Positions 17,309 to 27,015 are shown, counted from the first letter of the stretch. The stretch is DNA of 64,000 nt from an uncultured Chromatiaceae bacterium (GCA_937978655.1 CALJUX010000081.1:73599-137598); one strand, 5' to 3'. Numbers and translations are program-made. Notes: generated by a model from the sequence alone, not told the origin.

Positions 17309-18775
17309 ATGCCGAACATGCCTAAACGCCAATTTCTTAAAGCCGGCCTTGCCGCCGCGCTGCCATTGGCCTTATGGCGTTGCAGTTCGCCGGCAGGCAC
17401 CGCAGATGCCATCAGTTATCCGCCACGCACAGCGCTGGATTTATTATGGGATCAGGCTGATGCAATTGAACGTGATTTGGCCCGCACCAGTTTTGCAGAC
17501 AGAGTGTTTAACGTCAGCGCTTTTGCCGCCCACACCGGTCAGCCCGGCGACTTCAATACTGCCCGCCATAACAGAGCGGCTTTTCAGCGCGCCATCGACG
17601 CCTGCCATCAGGCTGGTGGTGGTCGGGTACTGGTGCCGGCAGGTAGCTGGCCCTGCGGCGCTTTAACGCTGAAATCTAATGTGGAGCTGCATCTGGCAAA
17701 AGATGCCTTCTTAGCTTTTCATCCGGCCACAGAACTTTATCTGCCTTTGGTGTTTACCCGCTGGGAAGGCATGGAGCTGATGGGTTATCAGCCGCTGATT
17801 TATGCCTTTGGCGCTCAGAATATTGGCCTCACCGGCGAAGGCACTATCGATGGTGGTGGCAGCAACAGTGCCTGGTGGCCGTGGAAAGGGCAGTGGAAAC
17901 ATACGCCATGGCAGGTAGACGACAGCAAAGTGCAGCATGCTGGCCGCGATTTATTAATGCAGTGGGTGGAGCAGGGTAAACCTGTGGCCGAACGGGTGTT
18001 ACCAGAGAATTTCCTGCGCCCGCCGCTGTTTCAGGTGTATCAGTGCAAGCAAGTGCTGGTGGCAGGCCTGACCTTACAGAATTCACCGTTTTGGGTGCTC
18101 AACCCGGTGTTGTCGGAAGATGTGTTAATTAGCCGTGTGAACGTGGTGTCGCACGGGCCGAATTCCGACGGCTGTGACCCGGAATCCTGCCGCCGTGTGC
18201 TGATAGAACATTGTGTGTTTGATACCGGCGATGACTGTATCGCGCTGAAATCTGGCCGCAACGCCGATGGCCGTCGTATCAACCGACCAGTCGAACAAGT
18301 GCTGATCCAGGATTGCACGATGAAAGCCGGTCACGGCGGGGTGGTGATTGGCAGCGAAATCTCTGGTGGTGCCAATCATATTTTTGCCCGGCGTTTATTG
18401 ATGAGTAGCCCGGAATTAGACCGTGGCCTGCGTATCAAAACCAACGCGCTGCGCGGCGGCCTGATTGACACTGTGGCACTGCGCGACATCGTCATTGGCG
18501 AAGTCAAAGACGTTATTGTCGTGAACTATTTTTACGAAGAAGGCCGTGCCGGCAGCCATCTGCCGACGGTACGCAATATTTCCGTGCACAACTTACAGGT
18601 CGACAAAGCCGACAGGCTGTTTGAACTGCGGGGCTTTCCCGAAGCGCAAATAGGTCCGCTGCAGTTATCCAGCGTCCGGGTGAACTGCCAGAGTGTCGGC
18701 GTGCTGGAAGCGGTCGGGCAGCTGGATTGTCAGCAGGTGCTGGTCAACGGTCAGCCGTGGCGCTATCAGGGCTAA
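17309..18775 (+). CDS. GH28 polygalacturonase / exo-galacturonidase
   Basis: 488 aa from the ATG at 17309 (AGGGA 6 nt before); the open frame further upstream holds the operator, not a leader. The N-terminus PKRQFLKAG plus a hydrophobic run ending WRCSS looks like a Tat or lipoprotein signal. GH28 catalytic motifs are in order: NSDGCD (N285, D287), GDDC (D308, D309), HGG (H342) and RIKT (R375, K377). The central region is a parallel beta-helix. GH28 enzymes hydrolyse alpha-1,4-galacturonan; the periplasmic, exo-acting type that frees galacturonate fits the catabolic genes that follow. The product starts the pathway encoded at 18.9-26.8 kb. Confidence 0.9.
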   Translation: MPNMPKRQFLKAGLAAALPLALWRCSSPAGTADAISYPPRTALDLLWDQADAIERDLARTSFADRVFNVSAFAAHTGQPGDFNTARHNRAAFQRAIDACHQAGGGRVLVPAGSWPCGALTLKSNVELHLAKDAFLAFHPATELYLPLVFTRWEGMELMGYQPLIYAFGAQNIGLTGEGTIDGGGSNSAWWPWKGQWKHTPWQVDDSKVQHAGRDLLMQWVEQGKPVAERVLPENFLRPPLFQVYQCKQVLVAGLTLQNSPFWVLNPVLSEDVLISRVNVVSHGPNSDGCDPESCRRVLIEHCVFDTGDDCIALKSGRNADGRRINRPVEQVLIQDCTMKAGHGGVVIGSEISGGANHIFARRLLMSSPELDRGLRIKTNALRGGLIDTVALRDIVIGEVKDVIVVNYFYEEGRAGSHLPTVRNISVHNLQVDKADRLFELRGFPEAQIGPLQLSSVRVNCQSVGVLEAVGQLDCQQVLVNGQPWRYQG

Positions 18776-18896
18776 AAGATCAGGCGCTGATTTTTTTAGC
18801 GTGATGCTGCTACCGATAGACAGTGTATGCATTTAAATGAATGAACCGGTCGCAGCTGACCCGCTGCGACTAACCAAGAACACAGGTGTTGATGCA

Positions 18897-20459
18897 ATGG
18901 CAATTGAAGCAAACCCAAACTCAAGCTGCAGCGCGCCGCTGCTGCAAACGCCGGACATCCTGCTGTGGCAGGTGCATGCGCGGGATAATGTCGCAGTCGC
19001 CTTGCAGCAGCTCGACGCCGGTTTGGTATTAAACACCGCCAGCGGCGATATCCGCTTACCTGCGGAAGTGCCAGCCGGTCACAAATTTGCGCTGACGGCC
19101 TTAACGGCTGGCGACAGCGTGATCAAATATGGTTATGCCATCGGCGTGCTGACACAGGACGTGCCGGCCGGTGGTCATATCCATAGCCATAACTTAAAAA
19201 CCGCGCTCGATGGTGAACTGGCTTATCAGTACAGCGGTTTAACTAGCGATAACGGCAACTATCCTGCTGATTTACCCACCGAATTTATGGGGTATCCCCG
19301 CGCCAATGGCGATGTCGGTACCCGCAACGAGCTGTGGATTTTAAATACTGTGGGTTGTGTCAATCAGGCGGCCAGCCGCATCGCCAAAGCCGCCCAGCAG
19401 TACGCCGAAAGCGCCGGCCTTGCCAATATCGACGGCGTTTTTGCTTATACCCATCCGTTTGGTTGTTCACAGCTGGGCGACGATTTGGCGCATACCCGCA
19501 GCGTATTAGCTGGCCTTGCGCAAAACCCCAATGCCGGCGCTGTGCTGATCATCGGCCTTGGTTGTGAAAACAATCAGCTGGCGACCTTATTAATGGGGCT
19601 GGAGCATCTGGATCCGGCGCGCATTCGTGCTTTTAACGCCCAGCAGGTCACCGACGAAGACGAAGAAGGCTTGAGCGCCGCGATTGAATTGCTGCAGCTG
19701 ATGGCCTTTGACGCGCGTAAGCCGTGCCCGGTCAGTAAACTCAGCTTTGGCATGAAATGCGGCGGCTCAGATGGTTTCTCAGGCCTCACTGCCAATCCGC
19801 TGGTCGGGCAAATCGCTGATTTGGCCGCCAGTGCCGGCGCTAAAGTCATTCTGACCGAAACGCCTGAAATGTTTGGCGCTGAACAAGTACTAATGGCACG
19901 GGCGCGCACCGAGGAAGTATTCGGCGACATCGTCAGTTTAGTGAATGAATTTAAACAGTATTTCATCGCCAATAACCAACCGGTGTATGAAAACCCCAGC
20001 CCTGGCAACAAGGCCGGTGGCCTCACCACGCTGGAGGAAAAATCCTTAGGCGCTATCCAAAAAGGTGGCAGCGCTGTGGTCGAGCAAGTGATTGGTTATG
20101 GCGAGCGCGCCAAAGTGCCGGGCCTGACCTTATTACAAGGGCCGGGCAATGACGCCGTATCTTCTACCGCCTTAACCGCTGCTGGTGCCACACTGCTGTT
20201 ATTCACCACGGGCCGCGGCACGCCGCTCGGGTTTCCGGTGCCGACCGTCAAAATCAGCTCTAACACGGCCTTATCGGTGCGTAAACCGACCTGGATTGAC
20301 TATGACGCCGGCGCCATGTTGCAGCCGGGCGTACAACCTACTGAATTTGCCAAAGAATTTTTCCGTTATCTGGTTGCAGTGGCATCCGGGCAGCGGACAC
20401 GCAATGAGATTTATCAGAACAAAGAGATCGCCATCTGGAAAAACGGCGTGACGCTTTAA
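18897..20459 (+). CDS. uxaA: Altronate dehydratase
   Basis: 520 aa from the ATG at 18897, which has AGGTG 8 nt upstream; an in-frame ATG at 18837 lacks one. An N-terminal SAF domain (DNVAVALQQLDAG ... GHKFALTAL ... VIKYG) is followed by the large catalytic domain with FMGYPRANGDVGTRNELWIL, CVNQAASRIAKAA, and a Cys/His-rich iron site region (GLGCENNQ, MKCGGSDGFSG). It dehydrates D-altronate to 2-keto-3-deoxygluconate (KDG) in the cytoplasm. It opens a run of six genes for galacturonate breakdown. The presence of this enzyme, not mannonate dehydratase, points to the galacturonate branch. Confidence 0.93.
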   Translation: MAIEANPNSSCSAPLLQTPDILLWQVHARDNVAVALQQLDAGLVLNTASGDIRLPAEVPAGHKFALTALTAGDSVIKYGYAIGVLTQDVPAGGHIHSHNLKTALDGELAYQYSGLTSDNGNYPADLPTEFMGYPRANGDVGTRNELWILNTVGCVNQAASRIAKAAQQYAESAGLANIDGVFAYTHPFGCSQLGDDLAHTRSVLAGLAQNPNAGAVLIIGLGCENNQLATLLMGLEHLDPARIRAFNAQQVTDEDEEGLSAAIELLQLMAFDARKPCPVSKLSFGMKCGGSDGFSGLTANPLVGQIADLAASAGAKVILTETPEMFGAEQVLMARARTEEVFGDIVSLVNEFKQYFIANNQPVYENPSPGNKAGGLTTLEEKSLGAIQKGGSAVVEQVIGYGERAKVPGLTLLQGPGNDAVSSTALTAAGATLLLFTTGRGTPLGFPVPTVKISSNTALSVRKPTWIDYDAGAMLQPGVQPTEFAKEFFRYLVAVASGQRTRNEIYQNKEIAIWKNGVTL

Positions 20460-20533
20460 CAGTACTTTAAAGGCCGCAAAGGCAGAAATTAATTGGCCCC
20501 TGAGTAAACGGGCAAACAGCGAAGAGAACAAAG

Positions 20534-21970
20534 ATGAGCGCAGAGAGCAAGACAGCATCAAGTAAAGTTTTAGCCTTACACCCCGACCGGCTGTTTGCCG
20601 CCGATCCGCTGCAGCGTGATATCGCCCGGCGTTTATATGCGCGGATTAAGGACTTGCCGATCGTCAGTCCGCACGGTCACACCGACCCGCGTTGGTTTGC
20701 CGACAACCAGAACTGGGACAATGCCACCAGCCTGCTGCTGCTGCCGGATCACTATGTGTTCCGCATGTTATACAGCCAGGGCATCACGCTGGAACAACTT
20801 GGCATCCGCCGCCGCGACGGCGTGGCGGTGGAAACTGACTACCGCAAAATCTTCCATATTTTTGCGGCGCATTATCACCTGTTCCGCGGCACACCGTCGC
20901 GGATGTGGCTGGATTCAGTATTCCATGACGTGTTTGGCCTGCGCGAAAGCCTGAGCCCGGCGACGGCGGATCTGTATTACGACCATATCAATGCGGCACT
21001 TGCGACCGAAGCCTTTAAACCACGCGCGCTGTTAGACCGCTTTAATATCGAAGTGATTGCCACCACCGAAGGCGCGCTGAACGACTTAAAACACCACGCC
21101 AAACTCAAAGGCACAGGTTTTGAAAAACGCGTGATCACCACCTTCCGGCCTGACGACGTGGTTGATGCCGACCGCGCTGATTTTGCCGCGAACGTGCAAA
21201 AACTGGGGGAGATCACCGGTCAAGATACGAGTAACTGGCAGGGTTATCTGCAGGCGCTCCGAATTCGCCGGGCGTTTTTCCGCGACCATGGCGCTACAGC
21301 GACCGACCACGGCCATCCAACCGCTAATACCGCAGATTTGCCACTAGCCGAAGCTGAAGCCTTGTTCGCCCGTTGCCTGAAAGGCGCCAGTGCTGCCGAT
21401 GCTGAGCTGTTCCGCGGCCAGATGCTGACTGAAATGGCCGGCATGAGCCTGGAAGATGGCATGACGATGCAAATTCACCCGGGCGCGCACCGTAACCATA
21501 ACGCGGTGATTTTTGAACGGTTTGGGCCTGACAAAGGCGCCGATATTCCAAGCCCGACTGAATATGTACAGGCATTAAAACCGCTGCTGCAAAAATACGG
21601 CAACGAAGCGCGCCTCAACATCATTCTGTTTACGCTGGACGAAACCACCTACGCCCGCGAACTCGCGCCGCTGGCCGGCCATTATCCGGCATTAAAATTA
21701 GGCCCGGCCTGGTGGTTCCACGATTCGCCAGAAGGCATGTTGCGCTTCCGCCATCAGGTGACTGAAACGGCTGGTTTCTACAACACTTGTGGTTTTAACG
21801 ACGACACCCGCGCTTTCCTGTCCATTCCGGCGCGACATGACGTGGCCCGGCGCATCGACTGCCGTTTCCTGGCCCAGCTGGTGGCGGAACACCGCTTAAA
21901 CGAAGACGAAGCCCACGAACTGGCCTATGACCTCACGTACCGCTTAGCAAAACAGGCCTACCAGTTATGA
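20534..21970 (+). CDS. uxaC: Uronate (glucuronate/galacturonate) isomerase
   Basis: 478 aa, the usual UxaC length. The amidohydrolase-fold start LPIVSPHGHTDPRWFADN carries the metal-binding HxH, and further signature segments include RMWLDSVFHDVFG, MQIHPGAHRNHN and the late CGFNDDTRAFLSIPARHD. It converts D-galacturonate to D-tagaturonate, or glucuronate to fructuronate. It lies 74 bp after uxaA and overlaps the next gene by four bases (ATGA), so the two are translationally coupled. Confidence 0.95.
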   Translation: MSAESKTASSKVLALHPDRLFAADPLQRDIARRLYARIKDLPIVSPHGHTDPRWFADNQNWDNATSLLLLPDHYVFRMLYSQGITLEQLGIRRRDGVAVETDYRKIFHIFAAHYHLFRGTPSRMWLDSVFHDVFGLRESLSPATADLYYDHINAALATEAFKPRALLDRFNIEVIATTEGALNDLKHHAKLKGTGFEKRVITTFRPDDVVDADRADFAANVQKLGEITGQDTSNWQGYLQALRIRRAFFRDHGATATDHGHPTANTADLPLAEAEALFARCLKGASAADAELFRGQMLTEMAGMSLEDGMTMQIHPGAHRNHNAVIFERFGPDKGADIPSPTEYVQALKPLLQKYGNEARLNIILFTLDETTYARELAPLAGHYPALKLGPAWWFHDSPEGMLRFRHQVTETAGFYNTCGFNDDTRAFLSIPARHDVARRIDCRFLAQLVAEHRLNEDEAHELAYDLTYRLAKQAYQL

Positions 21971-23481
21971 AACGGTTAAATCTGCAAAATGCCGGCGCTT
22001 TGTTACCGGCTTATTTAAAAAACGGCAATCAGCAGCAAATTGGTATTGTGCATTTAGGCCCGGGCGCATTTTTCCGCGGCCATCAGGCGTTTTATACCGA
22101 TGCGGCGATGGCCAAAGCCGGCGGCAACTGGCGCATTTGTGCCGTGTCGATGCGAAGCAAAGATGTGGCCGAAGCGCTGAACCCGCAGGATGGTTTATAT
22201 GCTTTAGCGCAGATGGAGCAGGACACGCAGTTATCGTTGATTGGCAGCATCGCCGAGGTGCTGGTGGCGCCTTTGGATTACGCCAAAGTGCAGGCGCGCT
22301 TAACTTCCGCCAGCTGCAAATATGTGACTATGACTATCACCGAAAAAGGCTATTGCCTGAATAGCAGCGGAGAACTCGATGTAAACCATGCCGATATCGC
22401 CGCCGATTTACAGCTGCCGGATGCGGTCTCACAAGCCAAATCCGCCATTGGTTTGCTGACACAGGCTTTGTGGCTGCGCCATCAGGCCGGTTTGCCGCTG
22501 CTGACGCTGATGAGCTGCGATAACCTGACCGACAACGGCCATAAATTAAAATCCGCAGTACGTAGTTTCGCTGCCAATGCTGCTGTTTTCGCCAAAGATG
22601 TCGACTTTTTGCTGCAATTAACGGACCTGATTTGCCCATGTTCTATGGTCGACAGCATCACACCTGCCACCGACGACGCGCTGCGTGATTTAGTTGCCAC
22701 ACGCTTGGGTGTACAGGACGCCTGGCCGGTCAAACGCGAAGCCTTTTGTCAGTGGGTGGTGGAAGATATTCTGCCAGCCGACCAGCCGGCCTGGCGCGAA
22801 GTTGGCGTGATTTTCACCAAAGACGTCACCGCCTTTGAAAAAGCCAAATTACGCTTATTAAATGCACCGCATTCAACGCTGGCCTATCTCGGCTCGCTGC
22901 TGAAGATCGAGACTGTGTTTGATGCGATGGCGCAGCCGCAGTTAAGCCAGCTGGTGCAGGCCTTGGTCAACAACGAAATTCTGCCGTCTGTGCCATTGGT
23001 TGATGGCTTAGATTTAGCGCAATACAGCGCCGATATTTTCCGCCGTTTTGAAAACCCTTCAGTGCGGCATTTACTGGCGCAAATCGCCTGGGACGGCTCG
23101 CAAAAGCTGCAAATGCGCTTGTTGCCGGTGATCCGCGACAATTTAGCCGCCGGCCGCTCGGTGCAGTTATTGGCACTGGCGATCGCCAGCTGGCTGCAAT
23201 TTATCCGTTTACGCGCCCAGCAGGCGCAGCAGCTCGGCGAGCAGGCACCGGCTCTGGTCGACCCGCTGGCACCGCTGTTACTGGCTACCGCTGCACAATG
23301 CACCGGTGACGCCCGCACCGACGTGCCGCTGTGGCTGGCGCTCGACAGCATTTTTGCTGCAGACCTTGTTAATCAGACCGCTTTTGTCTCGGCGCTTTGG
23401 CAGGCCTATCAGCAGCTGAGCCCAATCCTGAGCGGCGCTACCGCCGATTTATCGCAGTTTATCCCCGGAGTTGATGCATGA
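21967..23481 (+). CDS. Mannitol-dehydrogenase-family hexuronate reductase (UxuB-like)
   Basis: 504 aa. The NAD-binding entry IVHLGPGAFFRGHQAFYTD, the segment TITEKGYC, LMSCDNLTDNGH and the catalytic lysine region KLRLLNAPHSTLAYLG are those of long-chain polyol dehydrogenases and read closest to fructuronate reductase UxuB, not to E. coli UxaB. Fructuronate reductase yields mannonate, yet the dehydratase here is UxaA, which needs altronate. So either this protein reduces tagaturonate in place of UxaB, or it serves glucuronate with uxuA elsewhere. It overlaps uxaC and eda by four bases each. Confidence 0.85.
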   Translation: MKRLNLQNAGALLPAYLKNGNQQQIGIVHLGPGAFFRGHQAFYTDAAMAKAGGNWRICAVSMRSKDVAEALNPQDGLYALAQMEQDTQLSLIGSIAEVLVAPLDYAKVQARLTSASCKYVTMTITEKGYCLNSSGELDVNHADIAADLQLPDAVSQAKSAIGLLTQALWLRHQAGLPLLTLMSCDNLTDNGHKLKSAVRSFAANAAVFAKDVDFLLQLTDLICPCSMVDSITPATDDALRDLVATRLGVQDAWPVKREAFCQWVVEDILPADQPAWREVGVIFTKDVTAFEKAKLRLLNAPHSTLAYLGSLLKIETVFDAMAQPQLSQLVQALVNNEILPSVPLVDGLDLAQYSADIFRRFENPSVRHLLAQIAWDGSQKLQMRLLPVIRDNLAAGRSVQLLALAIASWLQFIRLRAQQAQQLGEQAPALVDPLAPLLLATAAQCTGDARTDVPLWLALDSIFAADLVNQTAFVSALWQAYQQLSPILSGATADLSQFIPGVDA

Positions 23482-24149
23482 AGGCCTTATCGACCTTATT
23501 AAACGGCAGCCCGTTGCTGCCTATTATTCAGACCGAACAGCCGGAGCAGGCGGTGGCTATCGCCCGTGCCATGCAGGAAGGTGGCGTGAAAGCCGTGGAA
23601 GTGGTGCTGCGCACGCCAAAAGCGTTAGCGGCGATTTCGGCCATTCGCCACGCATTGCCGGAGCTGCTGGTCGGTGCCGGTACAGTGTTAAACGCCGAAC
23701 AGGCGCAGGCCTGTGCCTGGGCTGGTGCACAGTTTCTGGTGAGCCCGGCGGCCACAACCAAATTACTGGAAGCGATGTTATCGACCGGCTTGCCATTAGC
23801 GCCCGGTGTGCAGACCGTGACAGAAATGGCGGCTGCGCATGAAATGGGCTTAAACGAACTGAAGTTTTTCCCGGCGCATCTCAGTGGCGGCCCGGGCCTG
23901 TTGTCGGCTGTACGCACTATTCTGCCCAAAGTGCAGTTCTGCCCGACCGGTGGCATCGGCATTAACAATCTGGCGGATTATCTGGCGTTACCGAACGTGT
24001 TTGTCGTCGGTGGCAGCTGGCTGACGCCGGCCGCTGCGCTGCAGAACGGCGACTACGATGCTGTGCGCCGGCTGACCGAACAGTCACTGCAAATCGCCGC
24101 CAATGTGTTAGCCGATAAACAAGCGCCACAACTTAAAAAAACGGCCTGA
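23478..24149 (+). CDS. eda: KDPG / KHG aldolase
   Basis: 223 aa. The class I aldolase signature ELKFFPA holds the Schiff-base lysine (K129), followed by the phosphate-binding FCPTGGI and VVGGSWL. VEVVLRTPKAL near residue 38 is also family-typical. It splits 2-keto-3-deoxy-6-phosphogluconate into pyruvate and glyceraldehyde 3-phosphate. It overlaps the upstream reductase by four bases and is 13 bp from kdgK, so it is clearly in the operon. Confidence 0.94.
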   Translation: MKALSTLLNGSPLLPIIQTEQPEQAVAIARAMQEGGVKAVEVVLRTPKALAAISAIRHALPELLVGAGTVLNAEQAQACAWAGAQFLVSPAATTKLLEAMLSTGLPLAPGVQTVTEMAAAHEMGLNELKFFPAHLSGGPGLLSAVRTILPKVQFCPTGGIGINNLADYLALPNVFVVGGSWLTPAAALQNGDYDAVRRLTEQSLQIAANVLADKQAPQLKKTA

Positions 24150-24162
24150 CAGGAGCCTGCTG

Positions 24163-25122
24163 ATGGCAACAACGCAACAACAGCAATCACAACGTGTGGT
24201 GATTTTTGGCGAATGTATGGTCGAGCTGTATCAGCTCGTCGAAAACGTCTACCACCAGAATTTCGCCGGCGATGTGTTTAACACGGCGGTGTACCTCAAA
24301 CGCGTCAATCCGGCGCTGCAGGTCGATTTTTTCTCGGCGATTGGCACCGACCTTATCAGCGATAAATTGCTGGCGGCGGTGGAAGCAGAAAAACTCGGCA
24401 GCAGTTTGTTGCTCAGAAGCAAAACCGCGCGGCCTGGTTTGTACATGATCAATACCGACGCTTTTGGCGAGCGCAGTTTTGTGTATTGGCGCGACAGTTC
24501 GGCTGCCAAACAAACGCTGCAGCTGTTTCGTGCCCGCAACGACATCAGCCCGCTGACCAGTGCTGACTGGTTTTATTTCTCTGGCATTAGCCTCGCGATT
24601 TTATCTGAAGCAGATCGCGAAGACCTGTTTGCCTTGGTGGCGGAATTAAAAGCCGCTGGCGTCAAGATTGGCTTTGACCCGAATTACCGCCCGGTGCTGT
24701 GGCAAAGCGTGCAGCAATGCCGCGACGCTTTTGAGCGCGCTTATGCACTGTCAGACATCGCCTTGCCGGGCCTGGATGACCATAAAGTACTGTTCAACGC
24801 TTTAAGTTGTGACGATGTGATCAAGCAGCTTAAAGCGCTTGGCACTGGCGAGATTATCGTGAAAAACGGCAAAGACGGCGCTGTGGTCTGGGCCGGCGGC
24901 GAGTCTTTTGTGATGCCGGCAGTCACAGTGAAAAAAGTGGTGGATACCACAGCAGCGGGTGATTCTTTTAACGGCGGTTATCTGGCGGCGCGGCTTGCCG
25001 GGCAATCACCTAAAGCAGCGGCGCAGCTGGCCGCGGCGCTGGCGGGTTTTGTCGTTGAACATACCGGCGCTATTGTCAGCATGGATAACTTCCGTGCTTT
25101 TAAGGCGCATTACAGTTTGTAA
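24163..25122 (+). CDS. kdgK: 2-keto-3-deoxygluconate kinase (PfkB family)
   Basis: 319 aa. The second PfkB signature DTTAAGDSF lies at residues 261-269 with catalytic base D267; the N-terminal sugar-binding region is VIFGECMVEL. AGGAG lies 9 nt before the ATG. It phosphorylates KDG from UxaA to KDPG for Eda, which sits just upstream. Substrate assignment rests on the PfkB fold plus the uronate operon context. Confidence 0.9.
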   Translation: MATTQQQQSQRVVIFGECMVELYQLVENVYHQNFAGDVFNTAVYLKRVNPALQVDFFSAIGTDLISDKLLAAVEAEKLGSSLLLRSKTARPGLYMINTDAFGERSFVYWRDSSAAKQTLQLFRARNDISPLTSADWFYFSGISLAILSEADREDLFALVAELKAAGVKIGFDPNYRPVLWQSVQQCRDAFERAYALSDIALPGLDDHKVLFNALSCDDVIKQLKALGTGEIIVKNGKDGAVVWAGGESFVMPAVTVKKVVDTTAAGDSFNGGYLAARLAGQSPKAAAQLAAALAGFVVEHTGAIVSMDNFRAFKAHYSL

Positions 25123-25208
25123 TGCGCTGATTTAAAAAGAGTTGCGCTGAACGCGACCAGCATTTTCAACCACGGACACAACACGATTTACTCAATAAGG
25201 AACTGTGT

Positions 25209-26831
25209 ATGTCTGAGTTAGCTTTGTTATTCCCGACCGCCGCGCAAGTCGCGGCTGAGTTTCCGGCGCCGGTTTATCTGGCGCAGCGGCACTATCTGAT
25301 TGATGGTGAGCTCTGCCATTGGTCCGGCGAACTGGCGGAAGTGTTGAGTCCGGTGCAAGTCCGCGCTGAGGCCAGCGGTAACATTGAACCGGCGCGGCTT
25401 GGCGCTACGCCACTGCTGGACAGCGCCGCGGCACTGACGGCGCTGGATGCAGCGGTGCGCGCTTATGATTTGGGCCGTGGTGAATGGCCGACGATGCCGT
25501 TGTTTGAGCGCATCCGCCATGTCGAACAATTCCTTAGTGCGATGGCGCAAAAGCGTGACGAAGTGGTGCGCTTACTGATGTGGGAAATCGGTAAAAACGC
25601 CGCGGACGCCGCGAAAGAATTTGACCGCACCTGCGATTACATTCGCGACACTATTCAGGCGCTGAAGCAACAAGACCGCGCCGACAGCCATTTTATTACC
25701 GAACAAGGTGTGCTTGGCAAAATCCGCCGCGTGCCGCTCGGTGTGGCGCTTTGTATGGGGCCTTTTAACTATCCGCTGAATGAAACCTTCACCACGCTGA
25801 TCCCGGCGCTGATGATGGGCAATACCGTGGTATTTAAGCCGGCCAAATACGGCGTGCTGTTGATTGAACCTTTGCTGGAAGCCTTTCGCGCTTGTTTTCC
25901 GGCCGGTGTTATTAATGTGATTTATGGTCGGGGCCGGGAAACGGTTGGTGCGCTGATGCAAAGCGGCAAAGTTGATGTGTTGGCCTTTATCGGCACTAAC
26001 AAAGGTGCCAGCGATTTAAAACGGCTGCATCCCAAACCGCACCGGTTAAAAGCCGTGCTGGGCCTTGACGCGAAAAACCCGGCGATTGTGCTGCCTTGTG
26101 CAGACCTTCCCGCCAGCGCCAAAGAAATGATTGCCGGCGCTTTAGCCTTTAACGGTCAGCGCTGTACCGCGTTAAAAATCATTTTTGTACCACGCGTTCA
26201 GGCTGCCGCTTTGTTGCCGCTGCTGGCAGCGCAAATCGACGCCTTAAAACTGGCGATGCCCTGGCAGGCCGGTGCGCAAATCACGCCGTTACCGGAGCCG
26301 GGTAAAACTGAAGCTATGGCGGCTTTGATTGCTGATGCTCGCGAGCACGGCGCAAAAGTGGTCAATCCCGGCGGCGGCGATTTTGCCGGTAGCCTGATGC
26401 GCCCGGCGCTGCTGTATCCGGTGTCAGCCGCGATGCGGCTTTATCAGGAAGAGCAATTTGGGCCTTTAGTGCCGGTGGTGCCATATGATGATATTTCGGA
26501 AGTCATCGATTATGTCATTCACAGCAATTTTGGCCAGCAACTCAGTATTTTCGGCAGCGATGGCCGCGCGATAGGCCCATTAATTGATATGTTCGCCAAT
26601 CAGGTTGGCCGCATCAATATCAACAGCCAGTGTCAGCGCAGCCCGGACAGTTTCCCATTTACCGGCCGTAAGGATTCGGCGGAAGGGACTTTGTCAGTGC
26701 AGGACGCGTTACATCAGTTTTCGATCCCGACCTTGGTCGCGACCAAAGGCAACGAAGCCGGCATCAGCTTAGTGCGCGACATGGTGCAGCAACGCGATTC
26801 GGCGTTTTTGGCGACGGACTTTTTGTTCTAG
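25209..26831 (+). CDS. gapN: Non-phosphorylating NADP-dependent glyceraldehyde-3-phosphate dehydrogenase
   Basis: 540 aa, an aldehyde dehydrogenase of the GAPN branch. The active-site region is FNGQRCTALK with nucleophile C319. VLGLDAKNPAIV carries the general-base region in which GAPN proteins differ from other ALDHs, and INSQCQRSPDSFPFTGRKDS near the C-terminus is a GAPN signature. It oxidises glyceraldehyde 3-phosphate directly to 3-phosphoglycerate with NADPH. Placed after eda and kdgK, it uses one of the two Eda products. AAGGA is 7 nt before the ATG. An 86-bp gap separates it from kdgK, so it may have its own promoter. Confidence 0.88.
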   Translation: MSELALLFPTAAQVAAEFPAPVYLAQRHYLIDGELCHWSGELAEVLSPVQVRAEASGNIEPARLGATPLLDSAAALTALDAAVRAYDLGRGEWPTMPLFERIRHVEQFLSAMAQKRDEVVRLLMWEIGKNAADAAKEFDRTCDYIRDTIQALKQQDRADSHFITEQGVLGKIRRVPLGVALCMGPFNYPLNETFTTLIPALMMGNTVVFKPAKYGVLLIEPLLEAFRACFPAGVINVIYGRGRETVGALMQSGKVDVLAFIGTNKGASDLKRLHPKPHRLKAVLGLDAKNPAIVLPCADLPASAKEMIAGALAFNGQRCTALKIIFVPRVQAAALLPLLAAQIDALKLAMPWQAGAQITPLPEPGKTEAMAALIADAREHGAKVVNPGGGDFAGSLMRPALLYPVSAAMRLYQEEQFGPLVPVVPYDDISEVIDYVIHSNFGQQLSIFGSDGRAIGPLIDMFANQVGRININSQCQRSPDSFPFTGRKDSAEGTLSVQDALHQFSIPTLVATKGNEAGISLVRDMVQQRDSAFLATDFLF

Positions 26832-26869
26832 CTATTTTTTGCTTTTGCCGAGCTGGTTTACCAGTGTTT

Positions 26870-26883
26870 TGCTACCGGTGGCA
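26870..26883. promoter_or_regulatory. LacI-family-type operator upstream of the pectin receptor
   Basis: TGCTACCGGTGGCA differs by one base from the perfect palindrome at 17207-17220. It lies about 130 bp before the 1027-aa receptor gene. Its right half also starts a 9-bp-stem hairpin (GGTGGCAGT/ACTGCCACC, 26877-26901). Confidence 0.58.
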
Positions 26884-27015
26884 GTTTGCTGGACTGCCAC
26901 CTCAATCAGAAGAACAGCAACACCCCGCGGCTGCAGTTGCCTGTCGCAGCAGTGGGGCATATCGCAGGAAGTAGAAAGAAAAACAATATAAATCAACAAG
27001 AAAGGACAACAGGGT

